Source of the DNA: Nilaparvata lugens
Lineage: Eukaryota; Arthropoda; Insecta; Hemiptera; Delphacidae
Assembly (NCBI RefSeq): GCF_014356525.2
Contig: NC_052508.1
Span: forward strand, 62,710,275-62,774,274
Direction: 5' to 3'
Length of the DNA stretch: 64,000 nucleotides
Shown here: positions 36,411 through 47,774 of the stretch, piece by piece
How positions within the stretch are numbered: position 1 is the stretch's first letter
Layout: every line of letters begins with the position of its first letter
The notes under the pieces: generated by a model
What the model saw: the letters and a program-made list of their open reading frames with translations, nothing else
The model's database searches: none
Told to the model about the DNA's origin: nothing
Made by a program: the position numbers and the translations under genes

Positions 36411-39400
36411 ACTGATAATGTTTCTTGTAAAATATAAAATCTATTTCAACGGAATACTCAACTGTAGGTAATATAGAGCTTACGATTCCTAAATCTAGCT
36501 GTAGGCTATACTGCGAAATTCCCTCGTTACTTGGTATTTTTTTCTAAATTTACTTGAATAATTGTGAACTACTTTTACACCAACTAAGAGAATCGAGCGA
36601 TTGTTTTGAAACAAAGCGTCCATGAATCACGTTACGTTAAAAAACGCCACGAAATCGCAGCTTTTTTGTCACACGCGGCCAAATTACACAAATTTCAAAC
36701 TAACTCATTAAACAAAAGATTAGCGTCAAAAAACGCCCCGAAATCGCCGCGTTTTTATCACGCGCAGGCGCACGGAAAAATCTAGGAAGAAGCACGGAGA
36801 GAAATTTAACAAGGAAACCTAATAAGATAATTATTAAATTGACGTGGAAACGCTCGCCGGCCCGTAACCGGCCAAAGAAAGAAGACAAAGACGGAAAACG
36901 GGTGGAAAGCAGATGAAGAACGAAGAAGGAGATAGAAGAGAAAGTAACCCGATGAGTGTAGGGGGTCATTATTGGAAGCCCAGTCATGGTATCAGTCTGT
37001 TTAAAGATGGTCTTATCTGTTAGAATTTACTATTGAAATTGCTCATTATTGTAGTCGAATTGTAGGTAGAGCTGCTATAACGTAGGCCGAGAGAATAATA
37101 ATTGTGAAATTTCTGCTCAGATTTGTTCGCCAGGTATTCGGAGTTTGAAAAGTGGCAGAGGAAGGAAATAGTGGAATACGGCTCTCCGGAGATAATATAT
37201 AATGAAAAGTCTCAGAAGATTATTATATGTACAGTAATGAACAAACCAAATTAATTAATTTAATGATTGTGAAACTGCTTGACTTTCTCGAATAATTTGG
37301 TAATTCAATAAGACTTTTATTTGTGAAAGAGAATGTAATGTTTGGTTGATACTTGTTTCGTTGTTTGAGGATGAGAAGGAGGAGGAGGAAATTTAAAGAA
37401 GTGAGAGAAAGCTATGAAGAACTGTGAAATTGTGATGGGTAATGATACTTTCTGTATTGATTGTATTTTGAAGCAAATATTACTCACGTGTTGGATAAAA
37501 TACATGATTAGAGCTTTATAGGTAGCAAAAGTTTGTCAATTTCATATCTCACTCGATTCTCCCCGACTAACCAATTCCTTATAGTCCTTCAAATAAATCT
37601 TTCAATCACAAATACCCAGTCATCCCATTGAAGACCTGATAATACTGAAAATGAGAATACATTCTTCTCAGCTTCTAAATGTATTATCTACTGATTGACG
37701 CATATCCTCATTTCAAAAATAATAGCACAACAGTGTGGTTAATTTATCTCAGCCGCAGCCTGGATACAATGTGGTTCTATTCAGATTGAAAAATTCGAAT
37801 AAAACTAAGATTGATAAAAAATATCAAATATTAACCAGGTGTTATCAATGGAGGAAAGTTATTACGAGCTATTAATAATTTTATTTTGTTTCCTATGAGA
37901 TAATGAAATTCTAAGTAGAACAGATTTTCGATGGAAACTATAGAAAAATGCATTTTTGAATACAACATGATATCATTAATGCAATGATCCATTGAGATTG
38001 AATGGATTATGGATTTGAAGCTGTTCAAGTTAAAAATATGTAATTCAATGAGAATATTGAACAAAGATATCACATTTCTGTTTAATATGGGTTTTCAAGA
38101 CGAATTATACCTCCTGAATTTAAACTCAAATGGAAATTTTCAAATCGAGTGAACTTTACAAGGTAAAATTTTGATGAAAATTTGTCTCACCCATTGGAGT
38201 TTCCTTAGAAGTAAGTAGCAGATATCCTAATGATTTTTTCACCATTCAACCCACCTGTAATTGAAAATAAACATTGTTAGAACTGTTGTTCATTCACAAA
38301 TATTATAGTAATCATATAAGTTAAAAATATATTAGACGATAAGAATATGAACATAAAAAAAACAATTAATTAGCTATAATGAAATGAACGATTGAAGAAC
38401 TAGTAATAGCTTACATATTAAATGAAAAATAACTCGAATATAATCATACAGTACAGACATTCCATAATTTAATTACCGTTGTATTTCCAATATGAACCAA
38501 TTTCAATTCCAATTTTGTAATTTTTAATTTCAATCTCAATAAATCAATCACCTCTTAACAACCAATCCTGGCAATCCACCCTAATAAAATTCTCAATAAC
38601 AACACTGTTATCCAACTTCATTTGGAAGTTGCATGAAGCAACAAAGCCCACAAGACTAATCAATGTTTGAACGTAATAGACTGCCAATCTATCTTAGATA
38701 ATAACAATTCATTGGTAATGTCTAATTAGAAATCGCGTAATAAAAACTGACTTTCGATTATCGACATTAATGAGCAGAACAAATAACGTGCAACTTGCTC
38801 AGTCACTGTTTTAGTATCACAAGTTGATTAAATTCATTATCTTGCGGTTGAAAATTAATAAAGTTTGATTAACTGCGTAGAACAGGATTGGGTAGGTTTA
38901 ATTGACTGAAAAAGTGATTTTACTAAAATTCCTATCAAACTATTGTAAGATTCTGATTAAATAGTCTTCATCTGATTAACATCGGTTTGATATCCTTGTC
39001 TGTCATTCAAGAAAGCAGATAGTTCTATCCTCTTTCTACTCCGCCCGTTGCCAAATTGTTTGTAGATCATGTAAAAATATGATTAACTACAAGAAAATTA
39101 ATAGCAAACTGTGTCTTGATGATGAAATATATCATTTTAAAATTTATTATGAAATCATGGAGAAATATAATAAATAGAAGAATAATTTATTTCCATCATA
39201 GATTTCGTTTTACATTCATTCTACAGTTTTAGAAATAATTATATGATCAAGATTGAATTATATTTCTTTGTAGATAAAATATATTTGAGATTATCATTAA
39301 TTAATATCAGATCAGGATAGTACTTGAATCACAGCCATAGAAGGCGGTGGGAAATTATAAAATACAACAATGCCTTTCTAACATTTCTGATGACTTTATA

Positions 39401-39457
39401 AAGTGAATCTCACAAGATTTAATACAGGAATTCTAACATGAAACGTTGAAATCTTAA
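36411..39457. other. Non-coding; no gene supported
   Basis: AT-rich. A loose direct repeat of AACGCCACGAAATCGCAGC and AACGCCCCGAAATCGCCGC (about 36642 and 36732) lies in a slightly CG-rich patch, 36590-36900. Confidence 0.45.
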
Positions 39458-39721
39458 GGTGCGTACAGACTTATGCGCCACGAAGACGCACATTTTACGT
39501 TTCATCAGCTGATTATTGTATGATTATTATATCTGTATCTTAATCTTGATTTTATTAAAAATCGCCATCATGATAGCAAATTTCCGCCATGGAGAAGGTA
39601 CATGAAGAAGAAGAAAAATCTTAATCTTACTGTTTCTATAACAATATAGTTATAATAAGCATAGCATCAGCTGATGGGTAGTGCAATGCGCATGTTCATG
39701 GCGCATGATTCCGTACGCAGC
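39458..39721. mobile_element. Inverted-repeat transposon remnant (~264 bp)
   Basis: GGTGCGTACAGACTTATGCG at the left end matches the reverse complement of the right end (39700-39721) at 18 of 22 positions. No transposase. A clean target duplication was not found. Confidence 0.6.
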
Positions 39722-39983
39722 TTTACAGTCAGCTGATCTCGTTTTACAAATGAATCAAGTCTTCGGTTTCCCAATTTATAGAGAAATTCCAACACGGAAT
39801 CACTACCGGTCTATTTTGACTTACTATAGACGAAAATGTAATCTATTTCCACATTTTTTTAACACACTGATTCTTGTTTAGTTGGAAAATATTGGAGAGA
39901 CTTTCACCTGTACCAGGCAAACTAAAAGCATGACTCGATGAAAAGCCTGATTTCTTGATCAATAATGTGATAATGCCTGATTA

Positions 39984-40081
39984 CTATGGTGAGATTTACT
40001 TCAAACTGTCAGCACAAGTGATAAGTAGCATCAATGCTTCCTTTCCAAACAATTCTGACAGTTTAACGTGAGTCACTATAG
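39984..40081. mobile_element. ~98-bp inverted-repeat element, copy 3
   Basis: CTATGGTGAGATTTACTTCA and AAACTGTCAG at the left pair with CTGACAGTTTAACGTGAGTC at the right. The core TCAATGCTTCC is shared with the other copies. Confidence 0.7.
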
Positions 40082-40944
40082 GAGGTTTATTTCCGGCAGC
40101 ATAACTAGGTACATTTTTAGTCTTCTCCTCTTCATCCTATTTTTCTCTTTCAAATCTTTTTTTACACCTTCTGTTTCTCCTCTTCATCATATTTTTTCTC
40201 TTTCAAATCTTCTTTTACACCTTCTGTTTCTCCAACTACTGTACTAATAAAATACTACTTCTTGCTTCATTCTTCTTCCAAATTCTTTATAACCTACTTC
40301 TCTTCATCTTCTTCTACCAGCTTTTCTTCTTTTTATTCATGTTACACTTGTTCTATCCCTACTGTGTCTCCTTTTTCTTCTTCCTCTTCATCTTTTTCTA
40401 CTCATCCCTCTCTATGAAAATCTCCTTCTTCTTTCCAACTTCTCATCCTTCCTCGTCTTCCACTTCCTCCTTGGTTCCTCGTTTCCCTTCTCATTCTTTC
40501 CCTAGATCCTCATTCTTCTCTCTCATTCTTCCAACTAGACGATACGTATTTTCCAAACATGACACAGCAATTCTCATACAAGAGTTTGCCGTGTCTCCGT
40601 CTTTCTTACTCATTCCCTCTCTCTTTTTTTCAGACTGTGACTTCGGTCGCCAGGTTTGTCTAGACAATTTTATTCCCACACCAACACAATCAAACTTTCC
40701 GCCAAAATTATTCCATAACCGCTCACAAACTACAACAGAAATAGTTCTGATTGGTTCCGAAAATATACTGCATTAGAACTAAACTTATAATAGTTTATCA
40801 GAGTTTTTTAAAGTCATTGGATTTGTCTGAGTTGTAAAGTTTAATAGATTTGGTAGTTTCGAGTTATTTCATCTGTCGGTATTTTAAATTATTATGGTGA
40901 GATACAATCTGGATCACTCTATACATAAAATATCAAAAATAGGC
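40082..40944. other. Non-coding; pyrimidine-rich, no gene
   Basis: Contains a direct repeat of TTTCTCTTTCAAATCTT (about 40141 and 40195) followed by TTTACACCTTCTGTTTCTCC. The long frame here is Ser/Phe/Pro low complexity. Confidence 0.5.
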
Positions 40945-41151
40945 CTGTGATCACTACCTCCGTAAACAAAGCCATAGTGCATTCTGGTGACGTCAGCACA
41001 GGTAGGGCTCCTACACCAATAAAAATTTGTTTATCTCAGCTGACATATATTAGCTAGTGTTTTTATTGGTGTAGGAGCTCTACCTGTGCTGACGTTACCA
41101 TCAACCACCTGTCATGCACTATGGCTTTGTTTACGGAGGTAGTGCTGTGAT
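40945..41151. mobile_element. Foldback/MITE element with 7-bp target-site duplication
   Basis: Ends CACTACCTCCGTAAACAAAG (40952) and the exact inverse ending at 41144, with arms of over 70 bases interrupted by a short asymmetric insert. It is flanked on both sides by CTGTGAT (40945-40951 and 41145-41151), a clear insertion footprint. No coding capacity, so non-autonomous. Confidence 0.85.
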
Positions 41152-42743
41152 AGGGAAATTATCAGATTCGCCATTATAAGTAACTCGCTAATGATGTAAC
41201 AATAAGAACAAGTTTCCGATTTTTCAATATTATTCATTCAAAAATATAGCTCAAAAACTAATGTAACTATACAAAATTAACAAATGATATAAATGTAGAT
41301 TAAAGTTTTAGTTATACGGATACTATGGAACTTGAACTTATAGTTCCGAACTCAATTTTGGATATAGGCCTACAGTAGCATACTTCAAGCACAACATGGT
41401 ACATTCCCTCTTACTGCAAATTGAAGATGATGAGAAGAATATTCCTAACAAATATTGCATTACTTAATTCTGAAACTCAGTTCTCCATTTTTCCAAAATT
41501 ACATAAATTAACAATGAATAAAAAGTTCATCATGACAACTTTATAGTTGTGATAAATTTATTGGAAATTATTGTTTCCCGTAATGAGTTGTTTTCCGAAG
41601 ATTTTCGAAATATTTTTCGTAGATCCATATTCCAACAACTCAACGCATTTCAACTACATATGGCGCAAAACAACAATTTTCGCCACACCCTGTACTACTC
41701 TTGCACATTAATCTGCGAACCTATTGTTATAGGGTTTACAGTTAGTAGGGTGGCAGATTTTGGCCTTTGTTCCAGAAGCTAGTTTTGGGAATACCCTGTG
41801 TTTCATGTATCTACGCTACACATCTGCCCCACTATTTATGTACCTAATAGTATATATGTACTAGTAATATGTACAGGGGATGATCCTACCCCAAAATGAC
41901 CGTATTTCGCTCAATGGTTTACTTCACAAACAAGTTTGGTTACTTTTGGACTAAATAGTTCTCAGGAATCTTGATTCTTTCGAGGAGGTGACCCTCTATT
42001 GTTTCTGAACTGGATTGTTCTTGGTTCGACCCTGGGAAAAACAGTGGCTCTTATTATAGATCAGGACAGTAGAATAGAACAGGACAGTAGAATAGAAAGG
42101 ACATCATTATAGAACAAGACAGTAGAGTGTAATTCAGTAATGTACAGTATGTGGAATGAGAACTTATAATAATATCACTTCCCAGAGTATTCACAAATAG
42201 AATGCAATAATTTTTTCTGAAATAATTTTGTTACGGTATATGGAGCGGACTTCTATTTCAAGTTAGTCTTCTATTCTATTCAAATAATATTTTCTCAATA
42301 CAGTTGATCATTTTTGTGTGAAGAATTTCTTAAAACTAATTGTGACAGTAAAAACAATTCATTGAAAGCAGTAAGTAATCGGAAAGCAAATCAGTTGCTA
42401 CTACTGTCGTACTTTATAATTGTATTATTTTCAAGTTAATGAAATTTTTTCTGATTCATCCAGGTATCAACTATGATTCCTAGGTTCCTAGACAAATCAA
42501 TAGATTCGAAATACATAGTTTTTCGCAAACCTACTGGATATCTTGTTGAAATTACTCACAGTCAACTACATAATAATTGCAAGTATTATTTCCTAGTTAA
42601 TTGGATGGACTCTTCCTAGTTAAAACCTAAACGAGAGAGCTTGGAGAAAATAATACAGCAAGAAATTGTTGGACACGATTTTTTCAACATAACGGTTTTT
42701 TTGCAAGACTGCAAAGAACGTCTTCTATAATCATGCTTATTGA
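41152..42743. other. Non-coding; no gene supported
   Basis: AT-rich. A 16-17-bp direct repeat around GGACAGTAGAATAGAA lies at about 42063-42100. Confidence 0.5.
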
Positions 42744-42842
42744 TAGAGTGGGTTTCACTTTAAACTGTCAGCTTTCTTATTAATACATACATCAATGCTT
42801 CCCATACTCCAATGCTAACAATCTTAAGTGAATTTCACTATA
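42744..42842. mobile_element. ~99-bp inverted-repeat element, copy 4
   Basis: TTTCACTTTAAACTGTCAGC at the left and ACAATCTTAAGTGAATTTCA at the right are complementary. The core ATCAATGCTTCCCAT is as in copies 1 and 3. Confidence 0.7.
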
Positions 42843-45800
42843 ACAGTTGCCTACTCTGGTTGTTGACTCGGTTTGAATAGCCATTCCAATTCCGTTTTCA
42901 GTGTTGTTCATGATTTTTGCTTCTCATTACTATGTCTTCTTCTAGTTCTATTGGTACTTATTCAAGTTCTTCTATAACTTCTTCCAGTTCTTCTTTTACT
43001 TCTTCCGCTGTTGATTGTTTCAACAGATCTGATTTGCTGCCGATTTGAGCTGTGCAATCCTGGAAACGACATCAAATGTACAATATCTTTCAAATCAGTC
43101 TGTATATTAATTAGATAAATCTGTCTTATATTATGTTATAGGTACAGTTATTGATTTGAATCACATCATTTGAACAGTTTGGAATCAATAACATATTATA
43201 AATATACAAATATAACCTCGTATCGTATCGTTATTTTTCATATTATAAGAAAAATAACCTCGTATCGTATTGAAGTAATATTCAAACTGTTTCATACTGT
43301 ACTTCTTCTATTTTTATTTTTATTGTTAATTTATGGCTTTTATCGGCAGAGAGATCCTTTCGGATGTTCTGCCTTGCCGTATTACCCAGTGTCATTTCCT
43401 ATCAACACTCAAGTTTATAGGTTATATAATTATTGGGTTCTTCATGAGGTTTTCTCACTAAAATTTTGCACTTTCACTTCTTCTATTTAAGTTTGCATTA
43501 CGATTAAAATTATATATTGCAATTTATAGGATTATTTGTAGGTTTTTTCACAATTATCTTAATGTGGGTCGTACCAAGCAATAGCCTAATCCTTGTTCAT
43601 AAGGAGAAGAAGATAATTCATATAAGATAGAAATAATTACTATTCATATTTAATTATTATTTAACGAAAATCCTAAATAAATGCTGTGAATCACCCCGAA
43701 GACTTCTGTCTTCCATTGACAACATGATTAACAGCTAGATGCATTCTCTATTTAATTCCATCTGTAACTATTCATATTATTATAATCGAATTACCATATT
43801 TTAGAGCATTTTGATACTGTAATATACAATATGAGTTGCCCTTAATCCAATCGAGACAGATGAAAAGCGTTCAACAATAACAGAAACCACATATAACAGT
43901 TGGTCAATGAGACATTTGTGAGTTTGAAACGGATATAAGGAATTTCTAGAGGCTATTTAGCGGGTATCAAGTTTCCAAACGAAAAACGAAAAATATCAGG
44001 GAGCAGAATACCGATGTCTGGTGATCAGGGAGTTCTGGGTAGGGGGGGACACAACTTGCAGGTGTGTCCAGATGGTCTGTGGTTAGGGGGGGACCCAAAA
44101 CGCGGGGTGGGAGGGGGTAAATCTCCAAGGGAACCGCGCTGATCTTTGAGATCAGATAGCATTGTCCTGTAGCCGAGCCGGTAATTAATTATGTCGGTTT
44201 TCTGTAAACACACCAAATGTAAAATAAAATATAAATAAAACGTTGAGCATTAGCACTCACAGCGAGCGCATGCCACCACAAAAAATCGAAGCATTCCAAC
44301 TGAAAAACGAAGAAATTTGAATAAATCGAAGCGGAATACAATGCTCGTTTGGGATCCGTTTTTGAAACCGATGGCCAACACAAAGGCGGGATGAATGAAA
44401 ATGAGGTGGAAAAAGAGAAAATAATCAAGAAAAAGAACATAAAGTAGGAGAAAAAGAAAAAAAATGTTGCCTCCGAGTGTCAACCAGACACTGTTAAGTT
44501 TGCAAGTCACCAAGGGCTAATAAGAATAATCACGGCTACTGTGGTTAAAAAGAGAAGGAAAACAAGGCGAAGAACAGAGTAGTAAAAATGAGAGGGAGAA
44601 GGAAAAGTGATTGAGAAAACAGCAAGAGTGCAAAAGAAAGACATGAGAGAGTACACTTCAGATTTTTTCTGGCCACTAAAGAGTCAGGCAAAGCTAAAAT
44701 TTTTACGTTAATTTGCAAAGTTTGGAAAAGTGTACAAAGAAACCTCCCGTATAGAGCTTGACTTAGAACGAGAATCTTTCTTGAAAGAGATTTGTTAGTA
44801 CCGTTTTATTCGAATATGAAGATTGACAGAATAAGAACATAAAATAGTTGAAGTTTATAGCTCATTAGATCATGAAAAAGATTCAGTGATTTACAGAGTA
44901 GAAATTAGTGTTATTCAATGATTTTTGAAGAAGTTTCTTCAACAAAAGCATTACCACTTGGATACATAAGATTAGTACAGGAAAAGAATAAATTTTCCAG
45001 TAATGTAGCAGTTGGTATCCTGGCTAGATCCGTTCACGGAAAGCTGGATTTTCTCTTAATTTGAACAACACCAAAAATCAACCTGAACCTGAGATAAGAT
45101 TCATGAACATTTTGCATTATAATCAAATTATTTTAGTAGAGTTTAATGAATATAATAGTTTACAACAACCTCATCTGGATGATTGCCCACGACTTATTTG
45201 AGAAAAATGGTTGTCCTCCAATCTAGACAATGATAATTTCACATGAGACAATAACAATAATTTGTAAAAGAATTCAAAGCCTTATTGAGATCATAATCAT
45301 ATTTTCTGTGAACATTATTTCGCCCACCATGGAACTAAATGAATTGCTGAACAATAGACAAACTATTATAATAATCGCAACAATTCCTATTTGGATAGTA
45401 GAATAAAATGCACAAAACACAAAAAAAGCAAAACTATGTTATTAATTTCATTATTATGGAATTCATTGCGCAATGCACGTTCAATTATATCTATTAGGTT
45501 GGTTTAAAATGCACGAAGGAAAACTATTGTACTAACGATAACTATTAGTATTGTTGAAACTATTTAGATAAATAATGTTCATATTGTACACGCATGGAGT
45601 ATAGTATACAATGGTGGAATAGTTATGTTGAAGGGCGAAATAAATTGAAAGATTATTGAAAAAATTGTGAAACTAGCGAAAAATTTCATATTTTCACGCA
45701 ACGTATTGTGATTCCATTGAGAATTTCAGTTTTCTAACATTATCAACTACTGTTTCAAGATATTTGAGAAGTTATCTCTATAGGAGAAAGAGTTCGAAAA

Positions 45801-47658
45801 TTTTAATAACTTTTGGTTTTTGGTCGAGGAGTTTAGAACAATTTACAAGTTTAGATTGAATTTAGTTGTTCAAAGTCTTCATTAGGCTGGATTCAATATT
45901 GTTCTGTCACAGCTAAGCTTTTCAGTGGGTAATCAGAGAATAGGATAGATTTAGCTTTCCAATCCTAAAACGTTTCTTCTAATTGATCTAATCCAGCAAT
46001 GGAAAGCAATAGATTCATTCTAGTAACCTTTTTGGTCAAAATTAAAGACATAATTTGCGGGATAGTAATTGAGAGCTTAGCCACTATCATCCATTTTTAC
46101 ATAATGTTGATCGATTGTTGCTAAAATATCATTGCTTGCTTGCTGTCAGTTGTGAAAACTACGGTTCTAGCAGCAAAACATCTATTTTGGAGATAGAACC
46201 GTTTAACGTAATAATGACCCTCTGAATATTTAACTGATTGTCTTAGCTCAATAACAATTACGGCAGAGTGTAATTATCAAGGCCAAAAACTAATTTTTTA
46301 CGTAATCGTCTAAATCCCTTGTTACTTGAGTTATCCGCTGGAATTATTGTTGGATCTTCATGGAAGAAGTTTATTACATCATGCTGTAATAGGTTATAAT
46401 AGGTCCATGAAATTCTTGAAATATTCGATAAACGCATCCAGTTCTAAGCTGTATCTGTTCCTATGATAATTTTATCACAATTCTTCACATTTGAGTTTTC
46501 AAAAAATATTTTCTGAATTTGGAATCAATATGTTTACTTGGGAAGCGGTATTTAATTTTGAAATTATTGTGAAATGCCCGAAGTACCCTGATACTGAATC
46601 AAATACATACCAAGTTGATTCTATTTATCTATTTATTTATACATCTATACATACAATATCATTCTTAACTATTTATTCCCTCAATATAATGAGATTATTG
46701 ATCATAATTTTCATAATTCCAAGAGTTCAAAATTTGAACATTTAATACATTATGTATATATGTTCTAGAAGGTTCTGAATATTCCTAGTACCCAATATTT
46801 TCTACAATTCTGGATTAAGTATTCTCGAGTGTGATTGGATGAGAAAAGAGTACGCCATTTTGAATCTCCCGACCAATGACATTGCAGAGGCGAGACCAAA
46901 TTTTGTGCTGCATAACGTTTGGTTTACAATTTTTTTGCTATAAAACACAATTTTTGATACAAGATAGCTGATATAACTGATTTTCTATATATTGTATTCA
47001 TAGAGAAAATCAGGGAATCCAGTTTTGAGTCTTTTATAAGCTCTGATTTAGTTTTCATTTGAGTTTACCAGTAAATACATCAATCTTTATTGTTCTCGAG
47101 TACGTCTGTGAATATTTCAGTAGAATTATTTTATATTGAATTTGTTCCTCTCAATCTACGCCCAATCTTCTGAAAGTTTTCAAATACAATAAATAATCTT
47201 ATCTTTAAATTGAAATTAATAAAATTATTAATAACATTCACATAAATGTTCATCACACATTCATACAATCTCAATCAAATTCACTGTATACGATAACTAT
47301 AACTTTGTTCAAAAACTGTTTCTCAACCTTCTTCAAACATTACTACTACAACCCGAAAGAAACTTATACTTGTTTTCCCTTCAAGTTTCGAGTTCTCCAA
47401 CGAATGTTATGCCGAATATTCCGAATTCTAATCGGAAATCTAATCAGCCATTATTTTATTTGACAGCCTTTGGAATTTCTCTTCTCATAATAAATCGTCA
47501 GTTTCTCTCATTCCATTCCTCCCCACTCTCTCACCCTCTTTCTCAATCCGTCCATTATTCGAATGTAATCAGGAAGAAAAAGATTTATTTAGATGCTGGA
47601 AAGTGTAATGTGAAACAGCCGAGAGTTGGATAATGAAAAGGAGACGAATTTAGGAAGT
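42843..47658. other. Non-coding; G-rich island at 44038-44120, otherwise nothing
   Basis: A short TAACCTCGTATCGTAT direct repeat occurs at about 43214 and 43257. At 44038-44120 several G runs (GGGTAGGGGGGG, TTAGGGGGGGACCC, GGGGTGGGAGGGGG) stand out in AT-rich DNA. The rest is AT-rich without gene signals. Confidence 0.5.
43330..43392. repeat. Probable dispersed repeat fragment with hairpin
   Basis: GGCAGAGAGATCC and GGATGTTCTGCC form an interrupted stem around TTTC. I recognise the phrase as repeat-like in hemipteran DNA but cannot name it. The open frame across it is not a gene. Confidence 0.35.
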
Positions 47659-47774
47659 GGAGGAGGAGGAGGAGGAGGAGGAGGAGGAGGAGGAAGTTGA
47701 GGAGGAGGAGGACATTGATGGTGTGTGTTACTGGAAAGAATGGGAGGAGGAGGAGGAGGAGGAGGAGGAGGAGG
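47659..47774. repeat. (GGA)n microsatellite, two blocks
   Basis: Two GGA blocks (about 47659-47713 and 47741-47774) are separated by CATTGATGGTGTGTGTTACT-type sequence. Pro-rich and Leu-rich frames on the minus strand come from this repeat. Confidence 0.9.

Noticed and set aside
41990..42035. GGTTCGACCC resembling a tRNA T-arm
   Set aside because: No matching A-box, acceptor stem or cloverleaf could be found around it.
43170..43490. 106-residue frame with a hydrophobic segment
   Set aside because: Built from a short direct repeat plus a dispersed-repeat fragment; no homology recognised.
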